This document shows, one piece after another, positions 6,738-14,339 of a stretch of DNA of 41,291 bases (the first letter of the stretch is position 1; each line of letters starts with the position of its first letter). The translations under genes were made by a program, and so were the position numbers. The notes under the pieces were generated by a model that did not search any database, had not been told where the DNA came from, and saw nothing but the letters and a program-made list of their open reading frames with translations. Source of the DNA: Galactobacter valiniphilus (GTDB lineage: Bacteria > Actinomycetota > Actinomycetes > Actinomycetales > Micrococcaceae); contig NZ_QQXK01000031.1 of the NCBI RefSeq assembly GCF_003575975.1, forward strand, positions 1 through 41,291, written 5' to 3'.

Positions 6738-8696
6738 ATGTCTGAGACCACCTGCGAGCACAGCCTCGCCGCCGCCGTCGGGCATCACACGCTGGCCACC
6801 CCGGAGGAGGTGAGCGAGGCCCGCCGCCTGCTCGCCGAGGCCGGCCACTTCTCTGAGACCGTGCGCCTGGCGTACATCGGCCTCATCGACCCCGCCTTCG
6901 GCCTCGCCGAGGACGCCCCAGTGGACCGCCGCTTCCGCATCCAGACCCTGGACACCGCGGACAACGTCTCCCGCGACGCGATCGTCTCCGTGACCCGCGG
7001 CGTCGTCGAGTCCGTGCGCGAGCTGGACACCGCGGCCACGGGCGAGCTGCCCGTCAAGGACGAGGACTACGGCGTGGTGGAGGAGCTGCTCGCCACCGAC
7101 GAGCGCTGGCTCGAGGCCCTCGCCAAGCGCGGCCTCGACGTGGTCAAGGTCCGTGTGGCCCCGCTCTCCGCCGGCGTCTACGCCGACGAGTACCCGGACG
7201 AGAAGGGCCGCCGCATGCTGCGCGGCCTCGCGTTTGTGCAGGACTTCCCCGAGGACTCCGCCTGGGCGCACCCGGTCGAGGGCCTGCTCGCCTACGTCGA
7301 CATCACCAACCGCAAGGTCGAGAACGTCCTGGACTTCGGCGTCGTCGAGATCCCCAAGGAGCACGGCAACTACACGGATCCGGAGCTCACGGGCCCGATC
7401 CGCGAGACCCAGAAGCCCATCGTCATCACGCAGCCGGAGGGCCCGTCCTTCTCCGTTGAAAACGGCAACCACGTCGAGTGGGAGCGCTGGAGCCTCGACG
7501 TGGGCTTCGACATGCGCGACGGCCTGGTGCTGCACAACATCAGCTTCGACGACCCGAACAAGGGCCGCCGCCGCATCCTCAACCGCGCCTCGATCGCCGA
7601 GATGGTGGTCCCCTACGGCGACCCGAACCCGGTGCGCAGCTGGCAGAACTACTTCGACACGGGCGAGTACCTGATCGGCCAGTGCGCCAACTCCCTCGAG
7701 CTCGGCTGCGACTGCCTGGGTGAGATCACCTACCTCTCCCCCACGATCGCCGACAACGACGGCAACCCGCGCACCATCAAGAACGGCATCTGCATGCACG
7801 AGGAGGATTGGAGCATCCTCTCCAAGCACTCCGATCTGTGGACCGGCATCGACTACACGCGCCGCAACCGCCGCCTGGTGATCTCCATCTTCACGACCGT
7901 CGGCAACTACGACTACGGCTTCTACTGGTACCTCTACCTGGACGGCACCATCGAGTTCGAGGCCAAGGCCACGGGCATCGTGTTCACCTCCGGCTACCAG
8001 GGCGATCCGACGTACAACTCGGAGATGGCTTCCGGCCTGGGTGCCCCGTTCCACCAGCACCAGTTCGCCGCGCGCCTCGACTTCGCGCTGGATTCCGGCG
8101 TGACCCGCGTGGAGGAGGAGGACGCCGTGCGCGTCCCCATGGGCCCGGGCAACCCGCGCGGCAACGCCTTCACGCGCAAGCGCACCGTGCTCTCCACGGA
8201 GAAGGAGGGCGTCCGCGACGCCGACGGCCGCATCGGCCGTTCCTGGGTCATCTCCAACCCGGAGTCGAAGAACCGCCTCGGCGAGCCGGTGGCCTTCAAG
8301 CTGCACCCCATGGGCACGCCCACGCTGCTCGCAGACCCCGAGTCCTCCGTGGCCAAGCGCGCCAACGTCATGACGCACGGCCTGTGGGTCACGCGCTTCG
8401 ACGAGACGCAGAAGTACCCCACGGGCGACTTCGCCAACCAGAACCCGGGCGTCGAGGGCATCGCCCAGTGGATCGAGGCGGACCGCGACATCGACGGCCA
8501 GCAGGACGTCGTGTGGCACACCTTCGGCCTGACGCACTACCCGCGCATCGAGGACTGGCCGATCATGCCCGTCGACACCGTGGGCTTCAAGCTGCGCCCC
8601 GAGGGCTTCTTCGACCGCTCGCCGGTCCTGGACGTCCCCGCCCCGGTCAAGGCCCACGGCTGCTGCTCCGGCGGCGAGTGCCACTGCGAGCACTGA
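6738..8696 (+). CDS. Copper-containing primary-amine oxidase (TPQ enzyme)
   Basis: This 652-residue protein matches the length and plan of Arthrobacter-type phenylethylamine/histamine oxidases. The TPQ precursor is Tyr391 in TVGNYDYG (T-x-x-N-Y-D). Copper ligands are His439 and His441 in HQHQF and His600 in [10 protein letters not shown], all offset 8-9 residues from the A. globiformis enzyme. It oxidises a primary amine with O2 and water to the aldehyde, ammonia and H2O2. ATG 6738 has GGAG five bases upstream and is preferred to GTG 6687, which lies in the leader hairpin. The neighbouring aldehyde dehydrogenase, permease and FeaR-like regulator complete the pathway. The C-terminus carries an unusual [13 protein letters not shown] tail. 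Substrate preference is not readable. Confidence 0.95.
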   Translation: MSETTCEHSLAAAVGHHTLATPEEVSEARRLLAEAGHFSETVRLAYIGLIDPAFGLAEDAPVDRRFRIQTLDTADNVSRDAIVSVTRGVVESVRELDTAATGELPVKDEDYGVVEELLATDERWLEALAKRGLDVVKVRVAPLSAGVYADEYPDEKGRRMLRGLAFVQDFPEDSAWAHPVEGLLAYVDITNRKVENVLDFGVVEIPKEHGNYTDPELTGPIRETQKPIVITQPEGPSFSVENGNHVEWERWSLDVGFDMRDGLVLHNISFDDPNKGRRRILNRASIAEMVVPYGDPNPVRSWQNYFDTGEYLIGQCANSLELGCDCLGEITYLSPTIADNDGNPRTIKNGICMHEEDWSILSKHSDLWTGIDYTRRNRRLVISIFTTVGNYDYGFYWYLYLDGTIEFEAKATGIVFTSGYQGDPTYNSEMASGLGAPFHQHQFAARLDFALDSGVTRVEEEDAVRVPMGPGNPRGNAFTRKRTVLSTEKEGVRDADGRIGRSWVISNPESKNRLGEPVAFKLHPMGTPTLLADPESSVAKRANVMTHGLWVTRFDETQKYPTGDFANQNPGVEGIAQWIEADRDIDGQQDVVWHTFGLTHYPRIEDWPIMPVDTVGFKLRPEGFFDRSPVLDVPAPVKAHGCCSGGECHCEH

Positions 8697-8701
8697 GTCT
8701 C

Positions 8702-9358
8702 ATGACCTCGCTGTCCACGGCTCGTCCCGCGTTCCGCGCGGGGCGGGCCGTGCCCGCCTCCGCCGAGCCAGGCTCCGTTGAACCCGTCTCCGACGCCGAG
8801 TCCCGCACTTTTCGTTCAATCCCGCACACTTTGGGCGGGATTCGACGAAAAGTGCGGGATGAGACGCACGACGGCCCGGGCTCGGCTGGGCTGCCGACGG
8901 TCGTCACCGCGACGGGCACACTGCACGACGGCGCGGGCTCGCCTTTTGCTTGGGCCGCGGCCCCGTCGCGGGGTTGGGGCCGCGCGGCCTCGGTCGCCGC
9001 GCTGTTCGCGCTCGCGCTGCACGCCGGGGTCTCGCTGGCCCACGCCCACGATCCTTTGTTCGCGCTCCTGGTGGGACTCATGGGCCTCGTGTGTGCCGTG
9101 TGTGCCGTGCGCTGCGTCGTCACGCCGTGCCGCCGCGAGCTTACGGCGTTGCTCGGCATGAGCGCCGCGATGGTCGCGCTCCACGTGGCCTGGCTCCTGG
9201 GTGCCGGCGCGGCCTCCGGTGGTTCCCACCACGGTGGGGCGCTGGGCGCCTCCGGCGCCCACGCGGCGTCGGGCATGGGGGCCGCCATGCTGGGCCTGGC
9301 CTTGGCCGAGGTCCTCGTGGCGGCGCTCTGCGCCGTGGCCCTGCGTCGTCGGGCCTGA
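8702..9358 (+). CDS. Small His-rich membrane protein, unrecognised; start doubtful
   Basis: An open frame of 218 codons begins with ATG five bases after the oxidase stop. From about residue 90 it looks real: three to four hydrophobic segments (ASVAALFALALHAGVSLAHAH, LFALLVGLMGLVCAVCAV, LLGMSAAMVALHVAWLLGAG, MLGLALAEVLVAALCAVAL) separated by short loops, with HAHD and GGSHHGG. The first 80 or so residues are low complexity and read straight through a long palindrome (8801-8859), so this part may be untranslated. No ribosome site precedes the ATG. A HAASG repeat is encoded near 9259-9277. A hairpin follows at 9392-9433. I do not recognise the family. The His-rich loops beside a copper enzyme are suggestive only. 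Confidence 0.45.
   Translation: MTSLSTARPAFRAGRAVPASAEPGSVEPVSDAESRTFRSIPHTLGGIRRKVRDETHDGPGSAGLPTVVTATGTLHDGAGSPFAWAAAPSRGWGRAASVAALFALALHAGVSLAHAHDPLFALLVGLMGLVCAVCAVRCVVTPCRRELTALLGMSAAMVALHVAWLLGAGAASGGSHHGGALGASGAHAASGMGAAMLGLALAEVLVAALCAVALRRRA
8801..8859. repeat. Long imperfect palindrome after the amine oxidase
   Basis: Arms 8801-8825 and 8835-8859 pair at 23 of 25 positions around a 9-nt loop. Each arm begins TCCCGCACTTTTCG. It starts 105 bp after the oxidase stop and is also inside the doubtful downstream frame. Probably an oxidase terminator belonging to the long-palindrome family. Confidence 0.65.
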
Positions 9359-9391
9359 ACGCCGCAGCCCGCCCCATCTCACTCCGCCCTA

Positions 9392-9433
9392 CCGAGGCCC
9401 CGCCCGCTCCCACCGAGCGGCGCGGGGCCTCGG
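9392..9433. terminator. Hairpin after the small membrane ORF
   Basis: CCGAGGCCCCGC (9392-9403) and GCGGGGCCTCGG (9422-9433) form a perfect 12-bp stem with an 18-nt loop, 34 bp after the stop at 9358. This supports a transcript ending here and so a real gene upstream. Confidence 0.55.
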
Positions 9434-9496
9434 CGTGCCACCGGTGAACAAGCGCGTGCAGTCACGTCCTAGCGCCAACGCCCGGAGACGGAAAGA

Positions 9497-9510
9497 GTGG
9501 GATGGATCAC
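9497..9510. promoter_or_regulatory. Weak CRP-like site upstream of the first amidohydrolase
   Basis: GTGGGATGGATCAC, 11 of 14 matches to the site at 4650, lies 66-79 bp upstream of the amidohydrolase ATG. This is one of the weaker members of the set. Confidence 0.3.
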
Positions 9511-9575
9511 CGTGGGGCCGCGCGCCCCGCTATCCACGCCCGGCGGATCCCCCGCCGCAAGGAGCAGGAGGACGC

Positions 9576-11231
9576 ATGAGCTCGACGCTCTCCCCCACCT
9601 ACATCGTCACCGGCACTATCCACACCATGGACGAGGAGGTGCCCACGGCCGAGGCGATCGGCGTCAACGACGGCCTCATCGCCGCGGTCGGCACCCTCGC
9701 CGAGGTCCGCGCCGAGCTGGGGGGCGAGGCGCCCGTCGTCGAGCACTCCTCCGCGATCCTCCCGGGCCTCCTTGACGCCCACAATCACCACGCCGAGGCC
9801 GGCAAGGAAGACCTGTTCCAGCTCTCCTTCCCCGCGACCGCCACGGTGGAACAGATCATCGAGGCCGTCGCCGAGTACGCCACGACCCTCCCCGAGGGTG
9901 AGTGGCTCGTGGGCGGGCTCTGGGGCTCCAACCTCGGAGCCGAGCTCGCCACGGGCGAGCCGCTCAAGGCGCTGGACGCCGTCACGGGCGATCGCCCCGT
10001 GCTGCTCACCGACGATTCGCACCACAACAAGTGGGCCAACACCGCGGCCATGCGCGCGGCCGGCATCCTCGACATGACCGAGGACCCGCACGGCGGGCAG
10101 ATCATCCGCGATGCCTCCGGCGCCCCGAGCGGCCTGCTCTACGAGGCGGCCGCCGCGATCGTTGAGCAGCACCGCCTCACCACCGTCACGCTGGACGACG
10201 AGTTCCACGCCCGCTGCTCGGAGCGCGGCATCGAGATGCTCGCCGAGCACGGCATCGTGGCTTTCCAGGACGCCGCCGCCGGCCTGCACACGCTCAAGGG
10301 TCTGGCCAAGCTGGACGACGAGGATCGCCTCAAGGCGTGGGTCGTCTCCTCCTCGCTCATCAACGACAACATCTTCGGCAACGAGGTCGTCGGCGAGGAG
10401 CTGCTGGGCCAGGCCGCCCAGTACGCGCGCGCCCACCACCGCCCCACGTGGTCCAAGATCTTCCTGGACGGCGTGCCGCCGAGCCGCAACGCCGCGTTCC
10501 TCACCCCCTACGTGGCCGACGACGAGCACGGCCACGACCACCTCGGCGCCACGCTGCTTGACTTCTCCGAGCTGGCCGGCTGGCTGCGCTCGGCCCAGAA
10601 GCACCAGATCGGCATCAAGATCCACTGCACGGGCAACGCCGCCGTGCGCCTCGTCCTCGACGCCGTGGCCGACGCGCGCGCCGAGGGCATCGAGGTGCCC
10701 GTGCACATCGCCCACGGCCAGTTTGTGGAGCCCGAGGACCGCCCGCGCCTGGCCGAGCTGCGCGTCGTCGCCGAGATCTCCCCGTTCCTGTGGTTCCCCG
10801 GCGTCATCGCAAACGCCCTGGACGCCGTGCTGCCCGAGGAGGTGTTCGCCGGGATCCACCCGAACCGCTCGCTGCTGGACGCAGGCGCACACCTCGCGGT
10901 CGGCTCCGATTGGCCCGTGTCCGAGTCACCCAACCCGTGGCACGCGGTGGCCGGCCTCGTCACGCGCCAGGATCCCTCCGGGCAGTTCCCCGGCACGCTC
11001 TTCCCCGAGCAGGCCATCACGCGCGAGGAGGCCATCGCGGCCGTGACGAGCCGCAGCGCCGACGCGACCGGGCTCGGCGACGTCACCGGCCGCCTGCGCG
11101 TTGGCAACTCCGCCGACTTCGTCTTCCTCGACCGCGACCCCTTCGAGGTGCCCGTCGAGGAGCTCGCCCACACGCGCGCCGTCGCGACGTTCTTCGGCGG
11201 CGAGCAGGTCTTCGGCGAACCCGTCGCCTGA
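9576..11231 (+). CDS. YtcJ-like metal-dependent amidohydrolase (first copy)
   Basis: A 551-residue protein of the amidohydrolase_3 / YtcJ group. The sequence opens with the small N-terminal beta domain (VTGTIHTMDEEVPTAEAIGVNDG). The metal-binding barrel follows: LLDAHNHH near residue 66, KIFLDGVPPSRNAAF, IHCTGNAAVRLVLDA and VHIAHGQFVEPED (later metal His positions), and VGSDWPV holding the conserved Asp. It should be a cytosolic hydrolase of an amide, formamide or related bond; no signal peptide is present. ATG 9576 follows CAGGAGGA by four bases. It converges on the MFS gene at 11437. The second amidohydrolase at 14340-15965 has the same architecture. Substrate unknown. Confidence 0.85.
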   Translation: MSSTLSPTYIVTGTIHTMDEEVPTAEAIGVNDGLIAAVGTLAEVRAELGGEAPVVEHSSAILPGLLDAHNHHAEAGKEDLFQLSFPATATVEQIIEAVAEYATTLPEGEWLVGGLWGSNLGAELATGEPLKALDAVTGDRPVLLTDDSHHNKWANTAAMRAAGILDMTEDPHGGQIIRDASGAPSGLLYEAAAAIVEQHRLTTVTLDDEFHARCSERGIEMLAEHGIVAFQDAAAGLHTLKGLAKLDDEDRLKAWVVSSSLINDNIFGNEVVGEELLGQAAQYARAHHRPTWSKIFLDGVPPSRNAAFLTPYVADDEHGHDHLGATLLDFSELAGWLRSAQKHQIGIKIHCTGNAAVRLVLDAVADARAEGIEVPVHIAHGQFVEPEDRPRLAELRVVAEISPFLWFPGVIANALDAVLPEEVFAGIHPNRSLLDAGAHLAVGSDWPVSESPNPWHAVAGLVTRQDPSGQFPGTLFPEQAITREEAIAAVTSRSADATGLGDVTGRLRVGNSADFVFLDRDPFEVPVEELAHTRAVATFFGGEQVFGEPVA

Positions 11232-11254
11232 TACTGAGCCCCCTCCACCCCCCT

Positions 11255-11312
11255 GATCGGAGTGCGAAATGTCGTCAAAACCGCGGTTTTGACGACATTT
11301 CGCACTCCGATC
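11255..11312. terminator. 58-bp perfect palindrome between convergent genes
   Basis: Bases 11255-11283 are the exact reverse complement of 11284-11312, with no loop. The arm contains GTGCGAAATGTCGTCAAAACC. It starts 24 bp after the amidohydrolase stop and lies between convergent genes, so it can terminate both directions. A perfect 58-bp palindrome is exceptional and A/T-richer than its surroundings. Confidence 0.75.
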
Positions 11313-11377
11313 CGGGGACGGGGCGGGGCGGCCACTCAGGGCACCCACCCTCCCGCACCTCCCCAGCCCCCCACACA

Positions 11378-11422
11378 GCCCGACGGCGCGTGGCCAGGAA
11401 ACCTGGCCACGCGCCGTCGGGC
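11378..11422. terminator. 21-bp-stem hairpin after the MFS gene
   Basis: Perfect arms 11378-11398 and 11402-11422 with loop AAA. The core is CCCGACGGCGCGTGGCC. It lies directly downstream of the MFS stop (11437, minus strand). It is a two-armed copy of the CCACRCGSCGTCGGGCA family, 66 bp from the 58-bp palindrome, so each convergent gene has its own element. Confidence 0.7.
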
Positions 11423-11436
11423 GTTGGGTTGAGACC

Positions 11437-12630
11437 TCAGCGAGCCCCGGCGAGCTCCGGCTCGGCGGCGGGCGCCGCGGCGGCGGCGGGGGCGCGCATG
11501 ACGACCACCGAGCAGGCCACCGACACCGCGAGGATCGCGATCGACACGATCAGCATCGTGGAGAAGCCGCCCGTGGCGTCGATGATGGCGCCGGCGAGGA
11601 TCGGGCCCACGGCCAGGCCCGAGCCGATCATGAGGTTGGTCGAGTTCATGACCTGCGCGCCGCCCACGCGGGAGACCGCGGCGAGCAGGAACGGCAGAAG
11701 CCACGACCAGGCGATCTTGAAGAGGATCGCGGAGAGGGCGAAGCGGACGAGGCCCGGGGCGCCGAAGAGCAGGAACATCGAGGCCGCCATGGCCGCGTAG
11801 CCGCCCAGGACGTAGTACTTGGCGCGGGAGCCCTCGCCCACGAGCGTGCCGACGAGCGAGGAGGCGACGCCGAAGAGCGTCGCGACGCCGATCGTGGTGG
11901 ACGCGGTGCCGAGCGAGGTGCCGCCGGTCTCGGCGATCTTGGCCATGAAGGTCCACACGCCGCCGAGGGCCACGTAGAAGCCGAACACGGCGATCAGGGC
12001 CGCGGCGAAGGGCAGCACGCGGCGGGCGCCGGCGGCGACGGCCTCGACCGGGTTGGCCGCGGCGGAGAGCTCGTGGCCCTTGACACACCACGCGGCGGGC
12101 AGGCACAGCAGGCCGAGCGCTGCGAGCGTGAAGTACACGGCGGCGACGGGCTTGCCCGCGTAGATCGCCGGGAAGAGGAAGAGGATGATCGCGCCCATGC
12201 CCAGCTGCGCCACGATGAAGATGCCGTAGGAGCGAGAGGGCTTCGAGGTCTTCGCGGAGAGCGAGAGGATGATGACCGTGATCGAGCCGGCCGCGAGCGC
12301 CGTGAGACCGCGCATCAGGAGCAGCAGACCGTACGTCGGCATGAGCGCCGAGAGGACGTTGCCGGCGATGACCAGCGAACCGCACAGGATGGTCACGGTA
12401 CGGATGTTCGCGCGGCGCAGCCAGAGATACGCGGGCAGCGTGGCCAGGGAGAAGCAGCCGAGCTCCACGGAGGCGAGCAGGCCGGCCGAGGACGCGTCGA
12501 GGCTGAACTGGACCATGAGCTGGCTCGTGACGATGGGCGCCACGAGCAGCACTGAATACAGCACCGCGGAGAACGCCGCGATGTAGAGGTTGAACTTCAG
12601 GTCGGCGCCGGACCTGGCGGTGGTGGTCAT
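11437..12630 (-). CDS. MFS transporter (12-TM type)
   Basis: A 397-residue polytopic protein with about 12 hydrophobic segments and the loop pattern of MFS_1 drug/metabolite transporters (LPAYLWLRRANIRTVTIL after TM2). The ATG is preceded by GGAGG at six bases. It follows the M20 amidase and the second amidohydrolase on the same strand, so it may import their substrate or export a product. A CRP-like site lies 88 bp upstream. The C-terminal 20 residues are an Ala/Pro tail. The cargo is unknown. Confidence 0.82.
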   Translation of the reverse strand: MTTTARSGADLKFNLYIAAFSAVLYSVLLVAPIVTSQLMVQFSLDASSAGLLASVELGCFSLATLPAYLWLRRANIRTVTILCGSLVIAGNVLSALMPTYGLLLLMRGLTALAAGSITVIILSLSAKTSKPSRSYGIFIVAQLGMGAIILFLFPAIYAGKPVAAVYFTLAALGLLCLPAAWCVKGHELSAAANPVEAVAAGARRVLPFAAALIAVFGFYVALGGVWTFMAKIAETGGTSLGTASTTIGVATLFGVASSLVGTLVGEGSRAKYYVLGGYAAMAASMFLLFGAPGLVRFALSAILFKIAWSWLLPFLLAAVSRVGGAQVMNSTNLMIGSGLAVGPILAGAIIDATGGFSTMLIVSIAILAVSVACSVVVMRAPAAAAAPAAEPELAGAR

Positions 12631-12717
12631 GGGGATCCTCCAAGGTGGTTCGGGGGCGGGCGCCGGCGCGCCGGGGGCTGGCGGGCCGCGCTCCTTGGTG
12701 AGACTCCCCCAGGCTCA

Positions 12718-12731
12718 GTGATCGGGGCCAC
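12718..12731. promoter_or_regulatory. CRP-like operator upstream of the MFS gene
   Basis: GTGATCGGGGCCAC (coding strand with flank TGTGGCCCCGATCACT). It differs by one base from the site upstream of the aldehyde dehydrogenase at 2822. The rest of the 333-bp gap (12631-12963) contains the palindrome at 12840 and no recognisable gene. Confidence 0.45.
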
Positions 12732-12839
12732 AGCGTTCGGGGCTTTGGGCAGGCACGTTCAAGCGCGCCGCCGGGAGAGTCAACGCGCGTGGATCTTTAC
12801 CGGCGGGTACGGCCGGGCGGTGGCGCGTGCGCCGGCGAA

Positions 12840-12894
12840 GTTTGCGTGGCTTACGCTGTCAAACAGGCCGCTTCACGGCGCACGCCACGCAAAC
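12840..12894. repeat. Long palindromic element after the M20 amidase
   Basis: GTTTGCGTGGC (12840-12850) pairs with GCCACGCAAAC (12884-12894), and the stem continues inward with mismatches (TTACGCTGT opposite ACGGCGCAC). The arm sequence resembles the element at 18995-19058 (TTTGCGTGCCTTGCGCCGTGA), so the two appear to be related copies. It lies 70 bp downstream of the amidase stop (12964, minus strand). Confidence 0.6.
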
Positions 12895-12963
12895 GTGGGC
12901 AAGACGCCAAGCGGCGCCGGGCTTTCATGCCCGACGCCGCCCGCTCACCGTGGGTGCCTCGCC

Positions 12964-14244
12964 TCAGGCGAGGCGGTAGGAATCGCCCTCGTGCAGCTCG
13001 CCGCTCACAAGGCGCGCCGCCACGTCGGAGAGCATGGCCACGCCATCCACGGCGTCGGCGTCGCGCGTGTCCTCGGCCTCGTTGTGGGAGACACCCTGGA
13101 TGCTTGGGACGAAGAGCATGACGGTGGGGACGACGTCCTTCATGTTGGTCGAATCGTGGCCGGCCACGGTCATGATCGGCGTGTGGCTCAGGCCCAGCGC
13201 CGCGGCGGACTCGCGGGCGAGCTCCACGCCGCCGGAGGGGTAATCCACGAGGCCCCACGCGTGGGTCAGGCGGCGCTCGATGCTCACCTTCGCCTTGGCC
13301 TCGATCTCCTCGAACTTTTCGGCGAGCAACTCGTTGGCGCGGGCCAGCACCTCCTCCGAGGCCGAACGCAGGTCCAGGTTCATGTTGACCTGGCGGGCCA
13401 GCGTCACGGGCGAGTTCGGCAGGACCTCCATCTCAGAGACCGAGGAGTGCAGGGCACCCTCCGGCAGCAGCTCGGTGAGCTCGCGGACGGCCACGACCAA
13501 CAGCGACGCCCCGTAGAGCGCGTCGCGGCGGTCCTCCATGACCGTGGCGCCCGTGTGCGCCTGCGCGCCGTTGACGCTGATGCGGTACTTGCTCGCCGCC
13601 CACGTCGCGTGCACAAGGCCGATCGTCGTCTGCGCCTCCTCGAGCAGGCGGCCCTGCTCGATGTGGATCTCGGCGTAGGAGGCCACCTCGAGGCCCGGGA
13701 CCGGCTCGGGGCGCTCGCCCAGGGCCTCGGCCACCGTGATCCCGGCCGTGTCGGTGACGGCCAGTGCCTCCGCAAGCGCGAGCTTGCCCGTGGCCACGGA
13801 GGAGCCCATCATGCTGGGCGCAAAGCGACTTCCCTCCTCGTTGAACCAGTCCACCACCGCCACGTTGAGGGTGGGGGTCACGCGCCCCTCGGCGGAGGCG
13901 CGCACCACGGTGTGAGCCGCATGGGCGGCGGCGAGCACGCCGTACGCGCCATCGAAGCGACCGGCCAGCGGCTGGGAATCCAGGTGTGAGCCCATGAGCA
14001 CATACGGCGCCCCCGGAACCAGCTCGTACAGGCCAAAGATGTTGCCGATCGCGTCCTCACGCACCGTGAAGCCGCGCTCGGTCAGCCAGCCCTTAAACCA
14101 TGCGCGGGTCGCATGGTCGGCCTCGCTGCCGGCCTGGCGCTCCACGCCGCCGCCGGCCGTGGCGCCGAAGGTGGACATGGTCGCGAAGTCGGGAAGGAAG
14201 CCCGTGGGGTCGGTGGTTTCGGGGGTGATGTGCTGGGTGCTCAC
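12964..14244 (-). CDS. M20-family N-carbamoyl-L-amino acid hydrolase / allantoate amidohydrolase-like
   Basis: A 426-residue metal-dependent amidase of the hydantoinase/carbamoylase branch of M20. Metal and catalytic residues are visible: His87 and Asp89 in GSHLDSQ, Asp98 in GRFDGAYG, Glu136-Glu137 in NEEGSRF, then IHIEQGRLLEE and AGHDSTNM. The lid/dimer domain lies between about residues 215 and 330. Expected chemistry is hydrolysis of an N-carbamoyl or ureido group to amino acid, CO2 and ammonia. GTG 14244 is chosen because GGAG lies about eight bases upstream; in-frame codons further upstream are low complexity. It follows the second amidohydrolase by 95 bp and may share its mRNA. Confidence 0.87.
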   Translation of the reverse strand: MSTQHITPETTDPTGFLPDFATMSTFGATAGGGVERQAGSEADHATRAWFKGWLTERGFTVREDAIGNIFGLYELVPGAPYVLMGSHLDSQPLAGRFDGAYGVLAAAHAAHTVVRASAEGRVTPTLNVAVVDWFNEEGSRFAPSMMGSSVATGKLALAEALAVTDTAGITVAEALGERPEPVPGLEVASYAEIHIEQGRLLEEAQTTIGLVHATWAASKYRISVNGAQAHTGATVMEDRRDALYGASLLVVAVRELTELLPEGALHSSVSEMEVLPNSPVTLARQVNMNLDLRSASEEVLARANELLAEKFEEIEAKAKVSIERRLTHAWGLVDYPSGGVELARESAAALGLSHTPIMTVAGHDSTNMKDVVPTVMLFVPSIQGVSHNEAEDTRDADAVDGVAMLSDVAARLVSGELHEGDSYRLA

Positions 14245-14339
14245 GTGTCTGCTCCGCTGAAGGTGATGGGCTGGATGAGGTCTCTTGTGCCCGACGGCGG
14301 GTGGTCGCCACGGGCGGGCGGCCACAGGGCCGGGGTGGT

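Noticed and set aside
6660-8693. A 677-codon minus-strand frame opposite the copper amine oxidase
   Set aside because: The plus strand encodes a complete oxidase with all catalytic residues; the antisense frame has no recognisable motif.
9201-9575. Upstream extension of the first amidohydrolase frame
   Set aside because: The region lacks family similarity and ribosome sites, and contains a hairpin; ATG 9576 with AGGAGGA is clearly the start.
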